Under the pieces are notes generated by a model that saw only the letters and a program-made list of their open reading frames with translations, searched no databases and was not told the origin of the DNA. A stretch of DNA of 7,995 nt, taken from Lachnospiraceae bacterium UBA1778 (GTDB taxonomy: Bacteria > Bacillota > Clostridia > Lachnospirales > Lachnospiraceae). The position numbers were made by a program, and so were the translations under genes. Positions 1-6,347 of this stretch are shown one piece after another (the first letter of the stretch is position 1; each line of letters starts with the position of its first letter). The DNA lies in the NCBI GenBank assembly GCA_002315255.1, contig DCGM01000093.1, positions 8,571 to 16,565 of the forward strand, written 5' to 3'.

Positions 1-264
1 TACTGTTTTGCGTCTGTTGCTGTTTCACTTTCTCCTGCCTTTTTCTCGATCTTCATAATGCGGTCGTAACCGACACTTTCAAAAATCTCCATCATAAACT
101 CGTTGCAGCCGGTAATGAGCATCTCGCCGCCGCACGCATTCATGGTGCGCTGACAGGCCAGAAATACGCGAAGGCCCGCCGAAGAAACATACGGGACGCG
201 GTTCAGATCGAAGACCAGCTTCCGGATCCCCGTAAGAGCGGAGGATTTCCTCAATTTCCGTCAT
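1..264 (-). pseudogene. STAS-domain protein (anti-sigma factor antagonist type), N-truncated and frameshifted, partial at window edge
   Basis: STAS proteins of the SpoIIAA/RsbV type bind anti-sigma factors and are controlled by phosphorylation of a serine. Reading leftward, an ATG at 264 (AAGGAG at 278-273, 8 nt spacing) opens with MTEIEEILRSYG. After a GGGG run (228-231) the recognisable family sequence continues one frame over: GIRKLVFDLNRVPYVSSAGL, then RVFLACQRTMNACGGEM, remaining open to base 1. SSAGLR (185-168) carries the expected phosphorylatable serine. Removing one G from the run joins the frames smoothly as SYG-IRKLVFDL. The family normally has about 35 more N-terminal residues (first beta strands, GRLD-like motif); the 52 nt between promoter and ATG cannot hold them. 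The fused-frame product would therefore still be decapitated. The family call is firm; whether the frameshift is biological or a homopolymer sequencing error is open. The gene continues beyond the left edge. Confidence 0.75.
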
Positions 265-323
265 ATTATGCTCTCCTTATTGTTCATACCTCCACGCTCC
301 GGCGAACAGAACTTCTTTTCTGT

Positions 324-352
324 ATTATATGCTGCAGACGGGCGATTCTCAA
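324..352 (-). promoter_or_regulatory. Sigma-A-type promoter of the STAS gene
   Basis: On the minus strand, TTGAGA (352-347) is followed by a 17-nt spacer and TATAAT (329-324), an almost consensus housekeeping promoter. Transcription would start near 317, leaving a leader of about 53 nt before the ATG at 264. It points away from the phosphatase-ABC operon, so the two units are divergent. Confidence 0.75.
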
Positions 353-374
353 CCGGAGGATCGAAAACTTACCG

Positions 375-478
375 TGCAACAGATTATTGCATAGTGTACC
401 AATTGACATAAACATATTTACTTTTACCGAAAACCTGTTTTATAATGTGCACAATGCAACATCGTGTATCATAATTGA
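375..478 (+). repeat. Imperfect direct repeats flanking the operon promoter (candidate operator)
   Basis: Two related segments bracket the promoter. TGCAACA occurs at 375-381 and 455-461. Each copy is followed by a CATnGTGTAnCA block and ATTGA: CATAGTGTACCA-ATTGA at 390-406, and CATCGTGTATCA-TA-ATTGA at 460-478. In the first copy the two motifs are separated by a spacer; in the second they overlap. The arrangement suggests binding sites for a regulator, possibly the TetR-type protein encoded at 6329-5802. No equally good copy was found at that protein's own promoter. Confidence 0.35.
417..446 (+). promoter_or_regulatory. Probable promoter of the phosphatase-ABC-hydrolase operon
   Basis: TATAAT (441-446) lies 45 nt upstream of the phosphatase start. 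The best -35 at workable spacing is TTTACT (417-422, 18-nt spacer). A perfect TTGACA at 403-408 is 32 nt from this -10, too far to work with it, and no good -10 lies at the right distance from it. The 8-bp palindrome TGTGCACA (446-453) overlaps the end of the -10 and the likely start site, a position where a repressor could block transcription. Confidence 0.5.
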
Positions 479-491
479 AGAAGGAGTTATC

Positions 492-1265
492 ATGACTGCT
501 AAATTTACGACCATAGTCCATTTCCGCGAGCTGGGCGGCTATGGGACTGCCGATGGGCGCTCCATCCGTCCCGGTCTGCTCTACCGTTCCGGCGAGCTCT
601 GCCACGTCAGTGATGACGAGCACGCCGTTCTCGAAAGCCTCGGAATCCATACTGTTTTCGACCTGCGAAGCCTGAAGGAGCAGACGAAAAAGCCGGACCG
701 GCCCGGCTCCTATCAGGTCGTGTGCTGCCCGCTGGCCTCCCCGGAGCGGCAGAGCGATGAGCGTTACAAAAACCCGGAGAGCTTCTTCGACAAGCTGCTC
801 CACGCTGACGAAAGCTACTACAACTACCGCTTCCACGGCTTTGCCCAGGGTTATCTGGAATTCGCCTACAACAAGGAGACTCTCTCGCTCATCTTCGGCG
901 CGATGGACCGTCACGAAACCCTGCTCTTCCACTGCTTCGGCGGAAAGGATCGGACCGGCGTCGTTTCCATGCTGATTATGGCTGCGCTCGGCTGCGACTA
1001 TGAGACCTGCAAAAAGGACTACATGCTGCACAACGAGATCACCCACTATGAGTTCGCGCTGTATCTGGAGAATATCCGGAAGCAGGGCATGAACGAATGG
1101 GCGGAGAAGATCGCCGTTCTCAGCTTCAAGGCCTGGGACAACCTGTTTGATGCCGCCTGGTACTCTGTCTTTGACATCTACAAGTCCATCGGGGCTTATC
1201 TGGAGGATCAGTTCGGCATCACTTCCGAGCAGATCGAAGACTGGAAAAATTATTATCTTGAATAA
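492..1265 (+). CDS. Tyrosine/serine protein phosphatase (Y_phosphatase3-like, C-x5-R type)
   Basis: A 257-residue cytosolic protein with the layout of bacterial low-specificity phosphatases of the Y_phosphatase3 family. These use a cysteine-phosphate intermediate on phosphotyrosine, phosphoserine or phosphoinositides. The N-terminal FRELGGY (11-17) with RPGLLYRSGEL (26-36) is the typical family opening, and FDLRS (56-60) is the usual core strand. The P-loop is HCFGGKDRTG (147-156), with nucleophile Cys148 and phosphate-binding Arg154. There is no signal peptide or membrane segment. The start at 492 follows AAGGAG (481-486) with 5 nt spacing; the frame stays open back to 387, but that extension would cover the promoter and is rejected. 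It ends in tandem stops (TAATAA). It leads the operon, 30 nt before the first ABC gene. The natural substrate is unknown; its place beside transporters may mean it modulates them or acts on a phosphorylated metabolite (inference). Confidence 0.85.
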   Translation: MTAKFTTIVHFRELGGYGTADGRSIRPGLLYRSGELCHVSDDEHAVLESLGIHTVFDLRSLKEQTKKPDRPGSYQVVCCPLASPERQSDERYKNPESFFDKLLHADESYYNYRFHGFAQGYLEFAYNKETLSLIFGAMDRHETLLFHCFGGKDRTGVVSMLIMAALGCDYETCKKDYMLHNEITHYEFALYLENIRKQGMNEWAEKIAVLSFKAWDNLFDAAWYSVFDIYKSIGAYLEDQFGITSEQIEDWKNYYLE

Positions 1266-1295
1266 TAAACAAAAAATACAGAAAAAGGAGAAAAA

Positions 1296-3044
1296 ATGAA
1301 AAACGAAAAGACTAAGGTCTGGAAAAACTATTTTCAATTGCTTTTCCGATCGAAGCTGCCCGTCGGTCTTCTGATCACGGGCCTCGTGTTCGCCCTTGTG
1401 GAAAGTCTGGCTACCCTGTTCTTCGATAAGAACATCGGCTCCATCATTCCCGAGGGGGATGACGTTCTGATCGACTACTCCGGAATGACTGTCGAAGAGT
1501 TGGTCAGAATCTGCGCCCTCCTGTTGGCGCTCGGTCTCGCCGCCCTGCTGGCGAAGGTGATCGTCACCTATGTCAGCGGCCTGATCACCGCCAAGGTGAA
1601 CCGCAATATCCAGAACTATGCGGTTAAGAAAGTATTCCGCCTGAAGACCGCGCAGCTCGAGGAGAACGATTCCCGCGAGCTGATCACCCGTCTGACCGAT
1701 GATACCGCGAAGAGCAGTGAGTTCGTCGTCGAGCTGTTCGTGAAGGAGCTTGCCCGCATCGTCGTGGCCGTGGGCGCTATCGTGATGATCGCCCGCTTCG
1801 GCGTTCCCACCCTGGTCTGGAGTCAGATTTTCCAGATCCCGCTCATCTTCGCGGTAAGCCTTCTGGCCGGCTACATCACCTTCAAAAACCGCAATAAGGT
1901 CCAGAAGAAGTTGGCCGAGGTGACAGCGCGCATCGCCGAAAAGGTCGACAATATCGAAACCATCAAGTCCTTCCGCAACGAGGAGCTTGAGATCGAGCGC
2001 GGCAACGCCCTGCTGGACGAATATGACAAGGTGAAGAAGGAAGCCGCCCGGGTCAACAAGTTCAACACCCTGGTCGACCAGATCACCTGGATAATCCCGC
2101 TGGCCGTCATCATCATTCCCGCCTCGCTCATCATGTTCAAGGGAGGGATCACTCCCGCCATCTTCATGAGCTACTTCGCGCTGGCGAACTCCTGCAACAC
2201 GGCCCTCAAGGATCAGGTCCCCGTTTGGATCAAGCTGAAGGAAGCTCAGGGCGCGTCCCTCCGTCTGTCCTCCGTGATCTGCACCGAGCTTGAAAACGAA
2301 GCGGCCGGCGAGACCGATATCGCGAAGGGCGACATCGTCTTCGACGGCGTTTCCGTCTCCTACGGCGAAAACAAGGCGCTGGATAACGTTTCCTTTACCC
2401 TGAAGAAGGGCGGGAAAACGGCCATGGTCGGTCTGTCCGGCTCCGGCAAGTCCACGGTCCTGAACCTGATCGAAAAATTCTACGAGCCTGACTGCGGCAC
2501 GATCACGCTTGGCTCCCGCGATATCCGCGACTACGACTATCTGAGCTACCGCAGCTGCTTCAGCTACCTGCCTCAGAACGCACCCGCCTTTGAGGGAACG
2601 GTCCGGGAGGCCCTGGAGTACTCCTCCGACGCCCCCCACTCCGATGAGGAGCTTTGCGACGCCCTGAAGCGCGCCTGCGTGCTCGAGGACATTGAGGCGC
2701 TGGGCGGCCTGGACTACCGGGTCGGCTACAACGGCGAGAAGCTCTCCGGCGGTCAGCGCCAGAAGCTCGGCATTGCCCGCCTGCTTCTGTCCGATACCGA
2801 ATACGTGCTGCTCGATGAGGTGACCTCCGCGCTGGATGCCGAATCCACCAAAGCGGTGTCCGCGGAGATCGACCGCTTCACCGAAGGCAAAACCGTTGTC
2901 ATCGTTTCCCACGACATGGAGACGGTCGAAAACGCCGACTCCATCCTGGTCTTTGACCAGGGCCGCCTGGTCGCGCAGGGAACTCACAAGGAGCTCGTCA
3001 GCAGCTGCGACCTGTACAAAACTCTGGTAAAGGAGGCGAAGTAA
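1296..3044 (+). CDS. ABC exporter half-transporter, fused membrane and ATPase domains (subunit 1)
   Basis: A 582-residue half-transporter of the type that exports drugs, lipids or peptides. The N-terminal membrane domain has six likely helices, near 21-43, 70-97, 152-168, 174-196, 263-282 and 286-303, joined by long charged cytoplasmic loops. The nucleotide-binding domain starts around 346. It has an A-loop tyrosine in VSYGE (about 356), Walker A GLSGSGKST (379-387), Q-loop Gln427, signature LSGGQ (483-487), Walker B YVLLDE with catalytic Glu508, SALD D-loop, and switch His539. All motifs are intact. The start is fixed by AAGGAG 5 nt upstream. The next gene, 1 nt downstream, encodes another half-transporter, so a heterodimer is likely. 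There is no N-terminal peptidase or cyclase domain, so a dedicated bacteriocin exporter is not indicated. Substrate and direction are inferred from fold only. Confidence 0.92.
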   Translation: MKNEKTKVWKNYFQLLFRSKLPVGLLITGLVFALVESLATLFFDKNIGSIIPEGDDVLIDYSGMTVEELVRICALLLALGLAALLAKVIVTYVSGLITAKVNRNIQNYAVKKVFRLKTAQLEENDSRELITRLTDDTAKSSEFVVELFVKELARIVVAVGAIVMIARFGVPTLVWSQIFQIPLIFAVSLLAGYITFKNRNKVQKKLAEVTARIAEKVDNIETIKSFRNEELEIERGNALLDEYDKVKKEAARVNKFNTLVDQITWIIPLAVIIIPASLIMFKGGITPAIFMSYFALANSCNTALKDQVPVWIKLKEAQGASLRLSSVICTELENEAAGETDIAKGDIVFDGVSVSYGENKALDNVSFTLKKGGKTAMVGLSGSGKSTVLNLIEKFYEPDCGTITLGSRDIRDYDYLSYRSCFSYLPQNAPAFEGTVREALEYSSDAPHSDEELCDALKRACVLEDIEALGGLDYRVGYNGEKLSGGQRQKLGIARLLLSDTEYVLLDEVTSALDAESTKAVSAEIDRFTEGKTVVIVSHDMETVENADSILVFDQGRLVAQGTHKELVSSCDLYKTLVKEAK

Positions 3045-3045
3045 A

Positions 3046-4767
3046 ATGAAAAAGCAAAGTCTGTTCAACGATTCCTCTGTCAATGAAATCAAGACGAAGA
3101 ATTCCCTCCGCAGCCTTTACAAGGGCGTCAAGATTCCGTGGGGCGGCATCCTCTTAGGCCTCATCGTCAGCATGCTCGCCATGCTTCTGCTGGCAACTCA
3201 GGCGGAAAACGTCTCCTTGATGCAGACGGGTCAGCACAAGGATCTGAATCCGTTCTTCGCATACACCCTGCTCTACATCATCGACTGCGCTGTCTTCTAC
3301 CTCTCCGTCATCGGCGACAAAGCGCTGGTCACGCTGAACACCCGCGTCCGTAAAAAGATGTGGGCGAAGATCCTGAAAATCAGTGCCCGGGATCTGGAAA
3401 AGGAAAATCCCGCCAGCCTGCTTTCCCGTATCACCACCGACTCCGAGTACGCCTCCATGCCCTTCACGATTCTGACCACCGTGTTCTCGGTCGTCACCTT
3501 CCTGCTCGGCCTGGCCGGAGAACTCAAGAAGATGGACCTGAGCGCCTACGGCCCCATTGTCGGGATTGCGGTGCTTTTGGCACTTATCGTAGCGATCATC
3601 TCCGTCCGCATGGTCTTCGTCGTTTCCACTGCGAAGCAAAGCAAGATCGCGAACCTGACCAAATACTACAGCGAGCAGCTCGGCAGCACCAAGTTCATCA
3701 AGGCCTCCCGCGGCGAGGAGCGCACGGTGGACAAGGCCTTGGGCCTGATCGAGGAGCGCTACGGCGCCGAGAGAAACTACGCCGTCTACCAGCTGGTAAA
3801 CGCACTGAGCGCCTCCATTCTGCAGCTCGCCCTGTTCGGCGCGACCTTCGCCGCCGCCATCGTCCTACTGAAATCCGGCGCGCTGCGCGATCTGACCGGC
3901 ACCGCCCGATTCTATTCCAACTTCAGCCTCATCTGCGGCGGTCTGATGAACATCGTGGTGCTTCCGCAGGTCATCGCCGAAACCATCGGCGGCACGAAGA
4001 AGATCAGCTACGTGAACAGCATGGAGAGCGAGAATCTGGAAGAGGGCGAGGAGTTCGCCAAGAGCGACATCGCCTTCAAGGGCGTCTCCTTCCTCTATGA
4101 CGACAAGCGCACCATCGATAACGCCGACATGACCTTCGAGGCCGGCAAGATCACCGCCCTCGTCGGCCCCAACGGCAGCGGCAAATCCACCGTCGTCAAG
4201 CTCTTCTCCCGCCTGTACAAGGCCGAGAGCGGCGATATCCTGGCCGGTGACCGTCCCGCCTCCGACATTTCCCTGAAATCCTGGCGCGAGAACTTCTCCG
4301 TCGTATCCCAGAACGCCTCCCTGTTCTCCGGCACCGTGAAGGATAACATCCTCTACGGCGCGAAGACCGAGGTGAGCGAGGATGAACTCCTGCAGGCCAT
4401 CGAGGTGGCCGGCCTCAGCGAGCTCGTCAGCGAGAAGGGACTCGATTACGAGATCGGCGTGAAGGGCGGCAAGCTTTCCGGCGGCGAACAGCAGCGCGTA
4501 GCTATCGCCCGCGCGCTCATCGCCGACAAGGATTACCTGATCCTCGACGAAGCCACCGCCAATCTGGACACCAAGACCGAGGCCGAGGTCATCGGCAAAC
4601 TGCTCGAAACCGTGAAGGGCAAGACCGTTATCGTGATCGCCCACACGATGGACGTGGTCGAACACGCCGACAACATCATCGTCCTTCGGGACGGCAAGGT
4701 GGAGGCCGCCGGTCCCCGCGAACAGATCGTATCCGGCAATTCCTTTATGAAAGCAATGGAGGATTAA
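3046..4767 (+). CDS. ABC exporter half-transporter, fused membrane and ATPase domains (subunit 2)
   Basis: A 573-residue partner of the preceding gene. Likely membrane helices lie near 32-50, 69-90, 139-158, 169-192, 250-275 and 288-310. The ATPase domain follows from about 342. It has an A-loop tyrosine in FLYDD, Walker A GPNGSGKST (374-382), Q-loop Gln422, signature LSGGE (477-481, the common Q-to-E variant), Walker B LILDE with catalytic Glu502, ANLD D-loop, and switch His533. Its GGAGG (3032-3036) lies within the last codons of the upstream gene, 9 nt before the ATG, so translation is closely coupled. Both subunits keep the catalytic glutamate and switch histidine, unlike many heterodimeric exporters with one degenerate ATP site. 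A heterodimer is the simplest reading; homodimers cannot be excluded. The substrate is unknown. Confidence 0.92.
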   Translation: MKKQSLFNDSSVNEIKTKNSLRSLYKGVKIPWGGILLGLIVSMLAMLLLATQAENVSLMQTGQHKDLNPFFAYTLLYIIDCAVFYLSVIGDKALVTLNTRVRKKMWAKILKISARDLEKENPASLLSRITTDSEYASMPFTILTTVFSVVTFLLGLAGELKKMDLSAYGPIVGIAVLLALIVAIISVRMVFVVSTAKQSKIANLTKYYSEQLGSTKFIKASRGEERTVDKALGLIEERYGAERNYAVYQLVNALSASILQLALFGATFAAAIVLLKSGALRDLTGTARFYSNFSLICGGLMNIVVLPQVIAETIGGTKKISYVNSMESENLEEGEEFAKSDIAFKGVSFLYDDKRTIDNADMTFEAGKITALVGPNGSGKSTVVKLFSRLYKAESGDILAGDRPASDISLKSWRENFSVVSQNASLFSGTVKDNILYGAKTEVSEDELLQAIEVAGLSELVSEKGLDYEIGVKGGKLSGGEQQRVAIARALIADKDYLILDEATANLDTKTEAEVIGKLLETVKGKTVIVIAHTMDVVEHADNIIVLRDGKVEAAGPREQIVSGNSFMKAMED

Positions 4768-4770
4768 GCG

Positions 4771-5703
4771 ATGGTTCCGCTTTTGGCAAGTATTATGCGC
4801 GCAAAATCGAGAAGGTACGCGCAAAAGCATCCCCAGGATAATTCCCAGGAAGAAATAGAGAGACAGCTCGACGGTCTCCGGAAATACCACAAAGAACGCA
4901 ACACCGATGTCTTTTCCCGGAAGGACACGGGGTTCAAGGGCATCGACATCGAAAAGATCGAGCTCCCCGGCTCGCCCGCCTGGCTCTTTACCATGGACAA
5001 GAACCCGAAGGACAAGGTGGTGTTCTACATTCACGGCGGCGGCTTCGGCTTCGGCTGCGTCTGCGAGTGCTGGGAGTATGAGTCGTACGTTGTAAGAAAT
5101 TTCGGCTACAATCTGTGCGGCGTCGATTACCGGGAGATTCCCGAGTACAACATCCGGGACATCCTGGAGGACTGCCTGAACGCCTACAAGGCGATGCTTG
5201 AGCGCTATAAGCCGACCGACATCTGCTTCATGGGCGACTCTGCGGGCGGTCATCTCGTCTTCGCGCTGAGCCACCTCCTGAAGGACGAGGGACTTCCCCT
5301 TCCCGGCGGCATTGTCGCGCTTTCCCCCGTCATGCAGTTCGAGCGCTACGCCTACAGCTACTACGAATGCTCCGACAAGACCGATTTCGGCATCACCTTC
5401 GGCATCAACGAGCGCGTCTACCCCTCTCTGAAGGGCGATCTCGACTACACACACAAATATGTATCACCCCTGGCCGGCGACTTCACCGGCTTCCCGAGCG
5501 TCTACATCGATGCCTCTGACCGCGAGTCCCTGCGTGACGACGCGCGCATGACCTTCGTCAAGCTGAAGGAGGCAGGCGCCGATGTGGAATACCATGAGCT
5601 GGAAGGCTTCTTCCACGATCAGGCACCCCAGGTGAAGGTCGGCTACGTGCGCCGGAAGCAGCATCCGCTGATTGTGAAGTTCCTGAACAAGGTGCTCGGC
5701 TGA
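4771..5703 (+). CDS. Alpha/beta-hydrolase, HSL-type esterase/lipase
   Basis: A 310-residue hydrolase of the hormone-sensitive-lipase branch, which cleaves carboxyl esters, usually of short or medium acyl chains. The oxyanion motif HGGG is at 88-91 in FYIHGGGFGFG. The nucleophile Ser157 sits in GDSAGG (155-160). The probable acid is Asp250 in DASDRESLRDD, and the probable base is His282 in FFHDQAP. Spacing and order match the family, so the triad looks complete. The basic N-terminus (KSRRYAQK) lacks a convincing signal peptide, so the enzyme is probably cytosolic. The start follows GGAGG (4758-4762) at 8 nt, with that site inside the end of the ABC gene; the gap between genes is 3 nt. It is the last gene of the operon, followed by a strong terminator. 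Together with the acyltransferase on the opposite strand it suggests addition and removal of an acyl group (inference). It could instead be a general detoxifying esterase. Confidence 0.88.
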   Translation: MVPLLASIMRAKSRRYAQKHPQDNSQEEIERQLDGLRKYHKERNTDVFSRKDTGFKGIDIEKIELPGSPAWLFTMDKNPKDKVVFYIHGGGFGFGCVCECWEYESYVVRNFGYNLCGVDYREIPEYNIRDILEDCLNAYKAMLERYKPTDICFMGDSAGGHLVFALSHLLKDEGLPLPGGIVALSPVMQFERYAYSYYECSDKTDFGITFGINERVYPSLKGDLDYTHKYVSPLAGDFTGFPSVYIDASDRESLRDDARMTFVKLKEAGADVEYHELEGFFHDQAPQVKVGYVRRKQHPLIVKFLNKVLG

Positions 5704-5727
5704 GCGGGCGGCAGGCTTTTGAAATAC

Positions 5728-5761
5728 AAAAAGTCCGAGGCATTCTTGCCCGGACTCTTTT
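5728..5761. terminator. Bidirectional Rho-independent terminator between convergent operons
   Basis: AGTCCG-A-GGC (5732-5741) pairs with GCC-CGGACT (5748-5756) around a short ATTCTT loop, giving nine base pairs with one bulged A. On the plus strand it is followed by CTTTTCC, 24 nt past the hydrolase stop. On the minus strand the same hairpin is followed by TTTTTG, about 46 nt past the TetR stop. It can therefore end both converging transcripts. Confidence 0.85.
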
Positions 5762-5801
5762 CCGCAGACTTATAGTGGAGCCTTACGCTCATTCCTTTTG
5801 T

Positions 5802-6329
5802 TTACCAGTCCTTGTACACATTCATCACCAGGCGGATCATTTCGTCGATGGAAAGGTCGAAATCCCGGAACAGCCACTCCGTCATGATGCCGACACCCAC
5901 CCAGGCACGGCAGGCATAGCGGTAATAGTCTTTCGGGGGCACCTGATCAACATCGATCCCGGAATTTGACAAAATAATCTTCTTGGAAAAGATCTCAAAG
6001 TAGCGCCCGGGGTTCGACAGATAAAAAGCCCTGAAAAAGCGCTCATTGCTCCGGACGACCGAGAAATAATAGTACAGTGCCCTCTCTACGCCTTCATACC
6101 GCTCGATGCCCTCATCGATCACAGTAGTCCCCCACACGGCATCCATCTTTTTCAGAAGAATCTCATCGATACTGCCGAAATTCCGGTAAAAGGAATTCCG
6201 GCACACACCGGCCTCCTCTGCAATGTCCTTCACGGAGATCGTCGTGATCTCCCGCTTTTTATCGATGATCAGAACACACAGTGCCTCAAAGATCATCGTT
6301 GAAACATCTTTTTCTCTTTTTACCTTCAT
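5802..6329 (-). CDS. TetR/AcrR-family transcriptional regulator
   Basis: A 175-residue repressor-type protein. The N-terminal DNA-binding domain has the classic TetR pattern: helix-turn-helix ISVKDIAEEAGVCRNSFYRN (31-50), then FGSIDEILLKKM. The ligand-binding C-terminal half is alpha-helical with many aromatics (YYYF, WVGVGIMTEWLF) and resembles short TetR regulators of the DhaS/TetR_C_8 kind seen in Firmicutes. The ATG at 6329 is preceded by GGGGGA (6341-6336) at 6 nt. The gene lies 18 nt after the acyltransferase stop and has no visible promoter of its own, so the two are probably co-transcribed and the regulator may control their shared promoter. Its base composition looks more AT-rich than the convergent operon. 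Such proteins usually dimerise on short palindromes and release DNA on binding a small hydrophobic ligand. Targets here are inferred from position. Confidence 0.9.
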   Translation of the reverse strand: MKVKREKDVSTMIFEALCVLIIDKKREITTISVKDIAEEAGVCRNSFYRNFGSIDEILLKKMDAVWGTTVIDEGIERYEGVERALYYYFSVVRSNERFFRAFYLSNPGRYFEIFSKKIILSNSGIDVDQVPPKDYYRYACRAWVGVGIMTEWLFRDFDLSIDEMIRLVMNVYKDW

Positions 6330-6347
6330 AATCTTTCCCCCATCCGT

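Noticed and set aside
403..408. Perfect TTGACA as -35 for the operon
   Set aside because: It is 32 nt from TATAAT and no acceptable -10 occurs 16-18 nt downstream; it overlaps the repeat motif and may belong to a regulator site.
387..491. N-terminal extension of the phosphatase to an upstream ATG at 387
   Set aside because: It would translate through the promoter region, lacks a ribosome binding site, and the family-typical N-terminus begins right after the ATG at 492, which has AAGGAG at 5 nt.
384..3092. A 902-codon open frame on the minus strand opposite the phosphatase and first ABC gene
   Set aside because: It lies wholly antisense to clearly conserved genes, has a low-complexity composition rich in G, V, L, D and Q expected from the complement of GC-biased codons, and shows no domain or ribosome binding site.
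3865..5454. A 529-codon minus-strand open frame opposite the second ABC gene and the hydrolase
   Set aside because: Same antisense-shadow pattern; the plus-strand genes have intact catalytic motifs and ribosome binding sites.
1296..5703. Bacteriocin or lantibiotic export cluster
   Set aside because: No short precursor peptide with a leader, no peptidase-fused ABC protein and no modification enzyme of that kind was found around the transporter genes.
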